Source of the DNA: Zoogloea sp044344315
Lineage (GTDB): Bacteria; Pseudomonadota; Gammaproteobacteria; Burkholderiales; Rhodocyclaceae
DNA length: 64,000 nt
Reading direction: 5' to 3'
Assembly (NCBI RefSeq): GCF_044344315.1
Contig: NZ_JBIJDC010000010.1
Location: 1-64,000, forward strand
Shown: in pieces, positions 9,915 to 17,187 of the stretch
How the letters are laid out: each line of letters opens with the position of its first letter
How positions within the stretch are numbered: the stretch's first letter is position 1
The notes under the pieces: generated by a model
The model's database searches: none
What the model was told of the DNA's origin: nothing
Seen by the model: only the letters and a program-made list of their open reading frames with translations
Position numbers and translations under genes: made by a program

Positions 9915-10925
9915 TCAGGCCTCTTCCTTCAGCCAGCGGGCTGCATCCAACGCGTAGTAGGTCAGGATGCCGTCTGCCCCGGCCCGCTTGAAGGCCACCA
10001 GCGACTCCAGCACGCAGGCCTGCTCGTTCAGCCAGCCGTTGGCCGCGGCGGCCTTCAGCATCGCGTACTCGCCACTCACCTGGTACACATACGTGGGCAC
10101 CTGGAGCTCGCTCTTCACCCGACGAACGATGTCCAGGTAAGGCATGCCGGGTTTGACCATGAACATGTCCGCCCCTTCCGAGATGTCCAGGGCCACTTCA
10201 CGAATAGCCTCGTTGGAATTGGCCGGGTCCATCTGGTAGGTGTACTTGTTGCCCTTGCCCAGATTACCGGCCGAACCCACCGCATCCCGGAACGGTCCGT
10301 AGAAGCTCGATGCATACTTGGCCGAGTAGGCCAGGATGCGCGTATGGATCTGCCGGGCCTGGTCGAGTTCGGCACGGATGCGCGCCACGCGGCCATCCAT
10401 CATGTCGGACGGCGCCACCACGTCGGCACCGGCCTGGGCGTGGCACAGGGCCTGTCTGGCCAGCACCTCCAGGGTTTCGTCGTTAAGCACGTAACCCGTA
10501 TCGTCGATCAGCCCGTCCTGCCCATGGCTGGTGTAGGGGTCGAGCGCCACATCGGTGATCACCCCGAGCTCGGGGAAGCGCGACTTGAGGGCCTGAACCA
10601 CGCGGGGGACCAGGCCGTCGGGGTTGAAGGCCTCTTCGGCTCCCAGGGACTTCTTGTCGCCCTCCACCACCGGAAACAGGGCCAGGGCTGGCACCCCCAG
10701 GGAGACAGCCTCTTCGGCCACCTGCAGCAGGCGATCCAGGGACATGCGGCTCACCCCGGGCATGGACGGCACGGGTTGGACGATCTGCTCGCCCTCGAGC
10801 ACGAACACCGGGTAGATCAGGTCATCCGCCGACAGACGATGCTCGCGCATCAGGCGGCGGGAAAAATCATCGCGACGCATGCGGCGCATGCGGCTTGCGG
10901 GAAAGGCAGACTGGACTGGACTCAT
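9915..10925 (-). CDS. hemB: Delta-aminolevulinic acid dehydratase (porphobilinogen synthase)
   Basis: Condenses two 5-aminolevulinate molecules to porphobilinogen in tetrapyrrole synthesis. At 336 residues it matches the family. The two Schiff-base lysines are Lys203 in AYSAKYASSFYG and Lys258 in FMVKPG. The segment TDVALDPYTSHGQDG has Ala, Asp and Gln-Asp where zinc enzymes carry cysteines, so this is the Mg/K-dependent type. The gene is convergent with the NlpC/P60 gene, with 19 bases between the stops. The ATG at 10925 opens the peptide SPVQSAFPASRMRRMRRDDF, typical for proteobacterial HemB. Confidence 0.96.
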   Translation of the reverse strand: MSPVQSAFPASRMRRMRRDDFSRRLMREHRLSADDLIYPVFVLEGEQIVQPVPSMPGVSRMSLDRLLQVAEEAVSLGVPALALFPVVEGDKKSLGAEEAFNPDGLVPRVVQALKSRFPELGVITDVALDPYTSHGQDGLIDDTGYVLNDETLEVLARQALCHAQAGADVVAPSDMMDGRVARIRAELDQARQIHTRILAYSAKYASSFYGPFRDAVGSAGNLGKGNKYTYQMDPANSNEAIREVALDISEGADMFMVKPGMPYLDIVRRVKSELQVPTYVYQVSGEYAMLKAAAANGWLNEQACVLESLVAFKRAGADGILTYYALDAARWLKEEA

Positions 10926-10985
10926 GAGGATCTCGTGTACTTACATCTGGAAACGAAATGGGGCAGGAACTTTCTTCCCCCACAC

Positions 10986-11036
10986 ATGCACAAAGCAGCA
11001 GATGGTGCTGAACCGTCTCCCGCTATACCTCCCTGA
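10986..11036 (+). other. Possible 16-codon open frame ahead of tandem terminators
   Basis: A short frame, ATG at 10986 to TGA at 11036, encodes MHKAADGAEPSPAIPP. It is followed within 35 bases by two hairpins, the second a strong intrinsic terminator. It lies divergent to hemB in a 687-base stretch (10926-11612) that has no recognisable gene. No good ribosome site is visible, so it may only mark a small untranslated RNA. Low confidence. Confidence 0.18.
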
Positions 11037-11041
11037 GCGGG

Positions 11042-11065
11042 GCCTTGAGCAAGCAAGGCGCTTTT
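11042..11065 (+). terminator. Weak hairpin, first of a tandem pair
   Basis: GCCTTG at 11042-11047 pairs with CAAGGC at 11054-11059 around a six-base loop, followed by GCTTTT. It is too short to be convincing alone, but it sits directly before the strong terminator at 11068 on the same strand. Confidence 0.35.
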
Positions 11066-11067
11066 GA

Positions 11068-11100
11068 CCCCCGGCTCCCCTTGCCGGGGGTTTTTCTTTT
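11068..11100 (+). terminator. Strong intrinsic terminator, plus strand
   Basis: A perfect eight-base stem (CCCCCGGC at 11068-11075 with GCCGGGGG at 11083-11090, loop TCCCCTT) is followed by TTTTTCTTTT. The T-run is only on the plus-strand side, so it ends a rightward transcript. No recognised rightward gene lies upstream, because hemB is on the other strand. This implies an unannotated short transcript starting between about 10930 and 11040. Confidence 0.8.
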
Positions 11101-11191
11101 CTGGCATCCCGCATCAGGCTTTCGGCTCGGCACAACTGAAGTCAGGATTCTATGCCCAAGCGCCCCTCCGGAACTTGATCCCTGAAAACAC

Positions 11192-11215
11192 AAAACCACT
11201 CCATGGAGTGGTTTT
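11192..11215 (-). terminator. Perfect 24-base palindrome, probable terminator
   Basis: The left half AAAACCACTCCA and right half TGGAGTGGTTTT are exact complements. As RNA this gives a ten-base stem with a CATG loop. On the minus strand the stem runs into TTTTGTGTTTT, so it most likely ends the leftward transcript of the exonuclease gene at 11613, about 400 bases downstream of that stop. The flanking A-tract could let it work in both directions. Confidence 0.5.
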
Positions 11216-11612
11216 GCCTGACATCGACCCCCGCCGCAGGGGATTTCACCGCCCTCAGTGCGGCTCACGCTGTGATGTACCTGCCGGCGTCTCTCCGCCG
11301 TCCGGCGGTGTCCGTACAAGAAAATGCACCGCACAGGAGTCCATGACACCTGCCCAATAATCCAGCCACCATGCAAACGGGCCCATCGCCTTCCCTTCCA
11401 TTACAAGATCAAGCTGCCGGGTGACCGGAAGGCCACTCACGGAGGAGCAGGCAACTTGAAATGTTGATTTCCTGGAGACAGCTTGCACCCGGGCGGCAGG
11501 CGTAAGCGAGAACTAATGCTCACTACCCGTCAAATACCCATCATGCAGGGCACTGGCCGTGATAAAGCGCCTGCCGATAAAAGCGGGCTGGCCGGCACTG
11601 TCCTTGCTGAGG

Positions 11613-12233
11613 TCAGAGCACTTGTCTGTTTTTGGCATCATCCAGACATCGGCCCAACTGCCCCTTTGGAACACTCTGAATCCTGCGCAGGAGCGCATGG
11701 GACACATCGAGAACCCGGTAGCGGCCGCGCAGTTCGTCCTCAAGCCTGAGCAGCAGGCTGGCGGCCATTTCGGCATCGGCCAGCGCCCGGTGATAGCGAC
11801 CGACCACAGGCAACCCGGCAAAATCGATCAGCACACCCAGCTTGTGACTGGGAGCCTGGGGAAAGACCCTTCTTGCCACCAGCATCGAGCAGGCAAACTC
11901 CTGATGTCGGCGACGGCCAATGCGAGCCAACTCCGCATCCCAGAAGCGGCTGTCGAATGAAGCATTATGGGCAACCAGCGGATAGTTGCCGACAAAATCG
12001 GCAACCTGCCCCATCACCGCATCCGCCGCGGGTGCGTCACGCACCATGGCATCGGAAATGCCCGTAAGCGCCTCAATGTGCGAGGGAATGCGCACGCCGG
12101 CGTTCATCAGGCTCTGGTAACGATCCACCACCTTGCCATCCTGCAGGATGACGGCAGCGATCTCGGTGGCACGGTCACCATGTGCCGGAGACAAACCGGT
12201 TGTTTCGAAGTCGATGACAGCGACAGGCTCCAT
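11613..12233 (-). CDS. DnaQ-like 3'-5' exonuclease (DEDDh)
   Basis: A 206-residue 3'-5' exonuclease of the DNA polymerase III epsilon type. The DEDDh motifs are AVIDFETTGLSP (Asp8, Glu10), LVAHNASFDSRFWD, and YHRALADAEM with the His and Asp of ExoIII. It is shorter than DnaQ proper and has no polymerase-binding tail, so it is probably an accessory exonuclease. AAGGA seven bases before the ATG at 12233 supports the start over the open frame to 12521. It is the first chromosomal gene left of the integrated element. Before integration it lay immediately downstream of tRNA-Pro on the same strand. Confidence 0.85.
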   Translation of the reverse strand: MEPVAVIDFETTGLSPAHGDRATEIAAVILQDGKVVDRYQSLMNAGVRIPSHIEALTGISDAMVRDAPAADAVMGQVADFVGNYPLVAHNASFDSRFWDAELARIGRRRHQEFACSMLVARRVFPQAPSHKLGVLIDFAGLPVVGRYHRALADAEMAASLLLRLEDELRGRYRVLDVSHALLRRIQSVPKGQLGRCLDDAKNRQVL

Positions 12234-12382
12234 GGCGTTTTCCTTCTGCACAACACAAGATCGTATGATCGACGAGCCTGCAAAGGCAGGCAGGTTACGA
12301 AACGCCAGTCTCTGAAGTAGCGACGAAGCACCCGAACGATATAGCCGTCGAGTGCGTGTCAGCCGAGCGGCTGATACAAAAC

Positions 12383-12412
12383 AAAAGGCCCAGTCCGAAG
12401 ACTGGGCCTTTT
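12383..12412 (-). terminator. Original tRNA-Pro terminator left behind at the element's left end
   Basis: AAAAGGCCCAGTC (12383-12395) pairs exactly with GACTGGGCCTTTT (12400-12412) around CGAA, which reads TTCG on the minus strand. A T-rich stretch follows on the minus side. It lies 11 bases beyond the tRNA 3'-end fragment, where a tRNA terminator belongs. An analogous hairpin of different sequence stands in the same place beside the intact tRNA at 20986-21023. Confidence 0.8.
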
Positions 12413-12423
12413 GTTTGTTTCTT

Positions 12424-12469
12424 TTGGTCGGGGCGGCGGGATTCGAACTCGCTACCCCTTGCACCCCAT
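12424..12469 (-). repeat. attL: duplicated 3' end of tRNA-Pro
   Basis: These 46 bases match 21031-21076 with a single mismatch (T at 12453 where the intact tRNA has G). They span the tRNA from the anticodon loop through the T-arm, acceptor strand, CCA and one further base. This is a classic tyrosine-integrase attachment core and the left boundary of the element. The 5' half of the tRNA is absent here, so no tRNA is made from this copy. Confidence 0.92.
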
Positions 12470-12598
12470 AAAGGTGAAAGCCTGTCTTGGCAGATCCAAC
12501 GGCGAGTCTGAAAGACACCATAAGACTCTGTTTTGTATGATAATTAGCCCTTTACCTGTCTCATCCCGTCCCATACAATACAACCTGATCCACAGATT

Positions 12599-12625
12599 TT
12601 GTGGGGGGAAATGTGGGGGGAATTT
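12599..12625 (+). repeat. Terminal direct repeat, left copy (probable integrase arm sites)
   Basis: A 27-base string identical to 20942-20968 near the right end. Each copy holds two GTGGGGGGAA units 12 bases apart (12601 and 12613 here). It lies about 130 bases inside attL and just before the integrase gene. Paired G-rich repeats in this position are typical of arm-type binding sites for tRNA-targeting integrases. Integrase binding is inferred. Confidence 0.7.
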
Positions 12626-12664
12626 TTAGCCTCTTCGAATTCCCCCCTGCACAGGGAAACGGAA

Positions 12665-14005
12665 ATGGCAAAGCTCACCGTCAAGGAACTGGAAGCGCTC
12701 CGCGAAGCAGACCACGGCAAGAAGCTCCGCGAGGATGGAGGCCTGATCGGCACCGTCCGCGCCGGCACTGGCGGCGTATCGGTGTATTTCGATTGGCGCT
12801 ACCGCTTTGAAGGCAAGGTGAAGCAGATCGCCGTAGGGGCATGGCCGAAGCTCAACATCGCAGCCATCCGGGCAGAGCGTGACCGCCTCAGGGTTGAAGT
12901 TGAAAGCGGCTCAGATCCGGCAGAGCGCCGTAAGGCCGAACGCCTCAAGGCCAAGGCCGACCAGCTCGAAGCCGTCGCAGAGCAGGAGCAGCGGATTACA
13001 GAGCTGGCAGCGCAGCAAGCACGCCTAAGCGTTCGCGACCTCTTCGAGCGCTGGGCATCGGTGGATCTGATCCGGCGCAGGGACGGCGGGAAGGAGATCC
13101 GCCGCATGTTCGAAAAGGACGTGCTACCCCTCGTTGGCGCAATTGCAGTTGAGGACGTGCGCAAAGGGCACATCACGGGAGTAACAGACGCCCTCCTCGC
13201 CCGCGGCGTACCTCGCATGGCGAAACTCATCTTTTCCCTGATGCGGCAGATGTTCCGCTTCGCAGTGGATCGCGACGTCATCGAAGGCGACCCAACCGCA
13301 GCCATCCGGAAGGCCAAGATCGGCGGCAAAGACGTGGAGCGTGACCGCGTGCTGTCCGAGGATGAAATCCGCCAGCTTGCCGCCCAGGCACCGCTGGCAG
13401 GCCTGATGCCGACCACCGAGGCGGCCATTTGGGTTGCCCTCTCCACATGCTGCCGCATCGGTGAGCTGCTGGCCGCACGCTGGGAGCACATCGACCTTGC
13501 GCAGGGTACGTGGTGGATTCCCCCGGAAGTCGCCAAGAACGGCAAGGCGCACACCGTCTATCTCTCGGACTTCACCAAGCAGCAGTTCCAACGGGTGAAG
13601 GACTTGAACAGCGCCGCGCCCTGGTGCTACCCCAACCGCAGCAGCACCGATTCCGTGTGTGAAAAGACCGTGACCAAGCAGCTGGGCGACCGGCAGCGCC
13701 AGGGTAAGGCGCCAATGTCTGGCCGAGCCAAGGCCGACTACACCGACAAACTCGTACTCCCCGGCGGGCGTTGGACACCCCACGACCTGCGGCGCACAGG
13801 CGCAACCCTAATGGTCGCGCTGGGCGTCCTGCCCGAAGTCGCGGAACGCTGCCTGAACCACACCGAGGAAAACAAGGTAAAGCGGATCTACCAGCGCCAC
13901 AGCTACGAAGCCGAGATGCGCCAAGCCTGGAGCCTGCTAGGCGAGCGCCTGGACCTCCTCACCCGCACCGATGCAGGCAACGTCGTAACCCTTCGCCGAG
14001 CCTGA
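12665..14005 (+). CDS. Tyrosine recombinase (P4-type integrase)
   Basis: Integrase of 446 residues that would recombine the element in and out of tRNA-Pro. The N-terminal arm-binding domain (DUF4102-like) contains DHGKKLREDGGLIGTVRAG; a core-binding domain follows. The catalytic domain has Arg I in CCRIGELLAARWEHIDL, the HxxR box in PHDLRRTGATLM, a late His in RCLNHTEENK, and the nucleophile tyrosine in VKRIYQRHSY near residue 409. An AGGGAAACGGA stretch precedes the ATG at 12665; the open frame back to 12599 only translates the G-rich repeat and is not real. It is the first gene inside attL and reads into the element. Confidence 0.93.
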   Translation: MAKLTVKELEALREADHGKKLREDGGLIGTVRAGTGGVSVYFDWRYRFEGKVKQIAVGAWPKLNIAAIRAERDRLRVEVESGSDPAERRKAERLKAKADQLEAVAEQEQRITELAAQQARLSVRDLFERWASVDLIRRRDGGKEIRRMFEKDVLPLVGAIAVEDVRKGHITGVTDALLARGVPRMAKLIFSLMRQMFRFAVDRDVIEGDPTAAIRKAKIGGKDVERDRVLSEDEIRQLAAQAPLAGLMPTTEAAIWVALSTCCRIGELLAARWEHIDLAQGTWWIPPEVAKNGKAHTVYLSDFTKQQFQRVKDLNSAAPWCYPNRSSTDSVCEKTVTKQLGDRQRQGKAPMSGRAKADYTDKLVLPGGRWTPHDLRRTGATLMVALGVLPEVAERCLNHTEENKVKRIYQRHSYEAEMRQAWSLLGERLDLLTRTDAGNVVTLRRA

Positions 14006-14042
14006 TTTTTTATTTTTCCGCCCCCAAGGAATACCGGAAAAA

Positions 14043-14109
14043 GATCTACACGATCTACACATCGTCACAACCCCTTGAAAACCCGCGCCAGCACTGGGTT
14101 TCCAAGGGG
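14043..14109 (+). repeat. Tandem GATCTACAC repeats plus hairpin, copy 1
   Basis: Two adjacent GATCTACAC units (14043-14060) precede an imperfect hairpin: CCCCTTGAAAACCC at 14071-14084 pairs with GGGTTTCCAAGGGG at 14096-14109, 13 of 14 positions. The loop region carries AACCCGCGCC and ACTGGGTTT. The same blocks, together with a CTACACAT repeat, recur in opposite orientation at 19712-19781, so they flank the replication genes. It could be a replication origin, a regulator site or an RNA element. It also lies just past the integrase stop and may slow transcription there. Confidence 0.5.
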
Positions 14110-14186
14110 CAGGCCCGTGAACATCTCTCCTAGCCGTGACGATCTTTCACCCGTTTCCACCATCACACGACTGCCCAGGAGGCACC

Positions 14187-14855
14187 ATGTCCACCCAAGC
14201 CACGCCCGTTTACACCCGCTTCTCCGATGCCTACCCCGACGAGTTCGCCGAATGGTCCGACATCTTCGAACAGGAGAACATGACCCCGCAGCACCAGCGC
14301 ATGGCAGCTATCATCGACGCCCCCGCGGTGATGCACGCCGCCAAGGCCGTTATCGACAGTATCCTGGCCGACGAAAGCGAACGGTGGCGCGGTGAGGATC
14401 GACTGACCCGCCTGGATGCGGTCTGGCAGTTCTTCGGCCGGGCATCTCATCTGCCGGAAGAGCAGCCCCCGGGTTCCCACCTGCGCCGCAAGGATGATGA
14501 ACCGCTCGCCTTCTCGTCGCCAAGTCAACTGCGCCAAGGTATCACCAGCACCGCAGCCAAGGCCCTGGAGCTTGCCGCCCTGCTGCGCCAGACAGCCACC
14601 ACAATCGGTGATGTGACCACCCTGGACCACGCCCCCGCCCTGGTCTCACAGTTGGAGGACTTGCACGACGCTGCAGTGATGGCCGCACACCTCTACCTTG
14701 ACCACCCGCTGCCCAGCGCCGGGAGTTGGCACGGGTGGCTTCAATCACGCCTCGCCGTTCTCAGCATCTATCACCTGCGAGAGAACCACACGGCCCTTAT
14801 CGCCGCGACGCAGTGCGCCCTCATCGCACATGAAGAGGAGCGCGGGGCATACTGA
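14187..14855 (+). CDS. Hypothetical protein of the element
   Basis: I do not recognise this 222-residue protein. It is acidic, mostly helical and without signal peptide or membrane segment. It begins MSTQATPVYTRFSDAYP and has long Ala/Leu-rich helices such as AAKALELAALLRQTATTI and a C-terminal ALIAATQCALIAHEEERG. AGGAGG five bases before the ATG at 14187 is a strong ribosome site. It lies between integrase and alpA, a position that in satellites often holds regulatory or accessory genes. The function is unknown. Confidence 0.68.
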   Translation: MSTQATPVYTRFSDAYPDEFAEWSDIFEQENMTPQHQRMAAIIDAPAVMHAAKAVIDSILADESERWRGEDRLTRLDAVWQFFGRASHLPEEQPPGSHLRRKDDEPLAFSSPSQLRQGITSTAAKALELAALLRQTATTIGDVTTLDHAPALVSQLEDLHDAAVMAAHLYLDHPLPSAGSWHGWLQSRLAVLSIYHLRENHTALIAATQCALIAHEEERGAY

Positions 14856-14901
14856 CCGACTGCAGGGGCGGGCGTGGTGCCTGCCCTATCGAGGAAATCA
14901 G

Positions 14902-14922
14902 ATGGCGCGCAACGAAGGATGA
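14902..14922 (+). other. Six-codon mini-ORF overlapping the next start
   Basis: ATG at 14902 with GAGGA six bases upstream encodes MARNEG and stops at a TGA that overlaps the ATG at 14919 as ATGA. The next gene has no usable ribosome site of its own at that ATG. Re-initiation after this mini-ORF would explain how it is translated. Whether the peptide itself matters is unknown. Confidence 0.35.
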
Positions 14923-15614
14923 AGATTCACGAAGCCCACGTGCAGGAATGGCGAAAATGGCCCGGCCCCCCCGATCGTTTCGCCCAGGCCCTCGCATTGG
15001 AGGCATCGCACGCCTTTGCCGAATACCGCCAGCTTCATGAGGCGCGTGAGGAGGAAATTGCCCAGTCAAAAAGACAACGAGAGCAGGCCCGCAAGGCGTT
15101 GCAGCAGATACAAAAGCAGTTCTCCCTAGCAGAGCAAAACCCTGTTCTTGCACGCGCAATCATCGCGACATTCACCGGCACACCGCACGATAGCTGGGGG
15201 AGGGGATCGAGCCTAGAGCCCCCAGAGAGCACGGAAGGATTGCGCCTGTGCGTCGCAGTGCAACGTGAGGCAGCATTTAGCCAAGCCGTGGAACGGATGG
15301 CACAGACAATCGACGCCCTGTCGATGCCTGAGAACCCAGGGGGGCGCCCAGCAGAACCAGAACTAGACCGCCTGATACTGCGCCTCTCGGAGATGGTGTG
15401 CCGCGCAGGTTTCAAGCAAACAGAACCCCAAAGCATTGCCATCATCGAGAAGCTCATGAGGCAAGGCAAAGTTCCGCGCGCTGCCTTCAGCATCAAATCG
15501 CGGATTGCAGAACTGTCCGATCAACACTACCTGACGATACCCCTCACCTCCGCACAACGGGATGCCCTGGAACGGATTGCCGCCGCGCGTCAAGGCTGTG
15601 AAACCGAGGCGTAA
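14919..15614 (+). CDS. Hypothetical coiled-coil protein of the element
   Basis: An unrecognised protein of about 231 residues. A Glu/Lys/Arg/Gln-rich region near residues 30-75 (with EEEIAQSKRQREQARKALQQ) predicts a coiled coil. The C-terminal half is helical, with ERIAAARQGCETEA at the end. The preferred start is the ATG at 14919, coupled to the mini-ORF; a GTG at 14874 would add 15 residues. It has no membrane segment or signal. Its place just upstream of alpA suggests a role internal to the element, but nothing more can be said. Confidence 0.62.
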   Translation: MKIHEAHVQEWRKWPGPPDRFAQALALEASHAFAEYRQLHEAREEEIAQSKRQREQARKALQQIQKQFSLAEQNPVLARAIIATFTGTPHDSWGRGSSLEPPESTEGLRLCVAVQREAAFSQAVERMAQTIDALSMPENPGGRPAEPELDRLILRLSEMVCRAGFKQTEPQSIAIIEKLMRQGKVPRAAFSIKSRIAELSDQHYLTIPLTSAQRDALERIAAARQGCETEA

Positions 15615-15701
15615 AAATGGGGTGAGTTTCACTTTCTGGTGACAACTGAGGCCGCGCCAGACAATCACCGACATGTTCAACGAGGCTCAAGGAGTCACAA
15701 C

Positions 15702-15899
15702 ATGTCGCAGCAGATCCCCGCAACCGGCTTTGTCCGACTGCCCCAAGTTCTCAACGTCATTCCCGTATCCCGTGCATCCTGGTGGCGCGGGGTAAAGGAC
15801 GGCCGCTACCCCCAGAGCGTAAAGCTAGGCCCGAACACCACGGTATGGAAGGCCGAGGACATCCGCGCCCTCATCGAGCGCATCGGGGGTGTCCAGTGA
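15702..15899 (+). CDS. alpA: AlpA-family DNA-binding regulator / excisionase
   Basis: A 65-residue winged-helix protein of the AlpA family. The pattern GFVRLPQVLNVIPVSRASWW, then a Lys-rich link with RYPQSVKLGPNTTVW, then EDIRALIERI, is diagnostic. AlpA proteins act as excisionases or activators in P4-like elements; in Gram-negative PICIs AlpA is the regulator that switches the island on. AGGAG eight bases upstream supports the ATG at 15702. Its TGA overlaps the GTG of the next gene, so it heads a coupled operon through to the ATPase. Confidence 0.88.
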   Translation: MSQQIPATGFVRLPQVLNVIPVSRASWWRGVKDGRYPQSVKLGPNTTVWKAEDIRALIERIGGVQ

Positions 15900-16162
15900 A
15901 ACCCCCTCTCCTCATCCTGTTCAACGAGAACGGCACCCACACCGTTCACGTCTTCCCCAGCCGGCCGGCCTACCGCGCCCAGCTCGAAACCGAAGAGGCG
16001 CACGCCCAGGCCAAAGGCTTGAAGCTGTCCGGGTACGCAGGCCCGGCCGGCCTACGCAAGGCGAACTTCTACGTGACCCACCCCGCCGCCGCGCCCGCCC
16101 CCATGCCCACACCCAAGGAAGTGCGCGCCATTCTCAAGCAATACAAGGAGGCCAACCGATGA
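15896..16162 (+). CDS. Small hypothetical protein between alpA and primase
   Basis: An 88-residue protein starting at a GTG that overlaps the alpA stop (GTGA) and ending in an ATGA overlap with the primase. It begins KPPLLILFNENGTHTVHVF and has a Pro/Ala-rich stretch near residues 60-72, then a Lys-rich C-terminal helix (KEVRAILKQYKEANR). No family is recognised. The double overlap and tidy codon use make it a real gene, probably working with the replication proteins. Confidence 0.72.
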   Translation: MKPPLLILFNENGTHTVHVFPSRPAYRAQLETEEAHAQAKGLKLSGYAGPAGLRKANFYVTHPAAAPAPMPTPKEVRAILKQYKEANR

Positions 16163-17187
16163 GCCCCGCCGCTATCGTGCCGCGCACGAAGAAGAAAGCC
16201 CCCAGCGCCCGGCCGAGTGTTGCCAATCCCGTGCAGGTGAAGCTCTTGAAAGGCAAGGCCAAAGGCATTGAACTGTCGTGCGTCGATTTCCTGGCCCATG
16301 TCTTCGCCGGTATCGGTGCAGATGAGGTGCCATGGCTGGCGGGCTTCCCTGGCGACGTTGCGAAGGCCCCGCACTCCGTCTGGTTTGGCTCGCCCGCTAT
16401 TCCGATGCCTCGCTTTATCCGCCCCGACCACAACAATTACGTTTGCGTCAGCACATTCAAACGTGCCGAAGACGGCCGCTATCGACGCCGGAAAGACTGC
16501 TGGGCAGGGCTGCACATGGTGCTTCTGGATGACCTAGGTTCGAAGATCCCGTTCGACGCCCTGCGCCTGGAGCCTTCGTGCATCGTTGAGACCTCGCCCA
16601 AAAATTGGCAGATTTGGTATCTGTTGCAGCGGCCCGAACGCGACCCGCTCAAGGCGGAGGCCCTGATAAACGGACTCATCAAGGCCGGTGCCAGCGACCC
16701 CGGCGCCGGGGCCCTCACTCGGTACGGGCGCCTGCCGACGGGCAGCAACGGCAAGGCCAAGCACCAGGGCAAGGACGGCAAACCCTTCTCTCAAAGGGTG
16801 CATGTGTGGGAGCCTTCGCGCCGCTACACTCCCGAGCAGATCGCGCAGGCATACGGCTTCGACCTTGAGGCAGCCAGCAAGCCACGCGCCCAACGAAAGG
16901 GCACCAAGCCCATCAGCGCAAACCGCCATGTCGAGGTGCTCGACGCCGCCGGCCTCTACATCCGCCCCATCAGCGGCATGCACGGTGCGCACCAAATAAT
17001 ATGTCCGTGGTGGGAACAGCACACCGACAAAGACCAGACCGGCACAATCTACTTCATACCCGACGAGCATAACGGCGGGCGCGGGGGCTTCAAGTGCCAG
17101 CACGGCCACTGTGCAGACCGAAGCATTGCCGACCTTGATTACTTCATCCTGACGCTTCGGCGCCGGGCAGCGAGGGCCGCAGCATGA
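16159..17187 (+). CDS. RepB-like DNA primase
   Basis: A 342-residue protein resembling the RepB primase domain of plasmid and satellite replicons. The core is LHMVLLDDLGSKIPFDALRL followed by EPSCIVETSPKNWQIWYLLQ, the D-x-D-like and W-rich blocks of that fold. A C-terminal region holds CPWWEQHTDKDQTG and GFKCQHGHCADRS, whose Cys/His spacing suggests a small zinc-binding module. The ATG at 16159 overlaps the previous stop (ATGA), and its own stop overlaps the ATPase start the same way. It probably primes replication of the excised element. Confidence 0.8.
   Translation: MSPAAIVPRTKKKAPSARPSVANPVQVKLLKGKAKGIELSCVDFLAHVFAGIGADEVPWLAGFPGDVAKAPHSVWFGSPAIPMPRFIRPDHNNYVCVSTFKRAEDGRYRRRKDCWAGLHMVLLDDLGSKIPFDALRLEPSCIVETSPKNWQIWYLLQRPERDPLKAEALINGLIKAGASDPGAGALTRYGRLPTGSNGKAKHQGKDGKPFSQRVHVWEPSRRYTPEQIAQAYGFDLEAASKPRAQRKGTKPISANRHVEVLDAAGLYIRPISGMHGAHQIICPWWEQHTDKDQTGTIYFIPDEHNGGRGGFKCQHGHCADRSIADLDYFILTLRRRAARAAA

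Noticed and set aside
10926..11612. 6S RNA or SRP RNA near hemB
   Set aside because: The expected long closing stem and conserved bulge sequences of 6S, or the SRP tetraloop motif, are not found.
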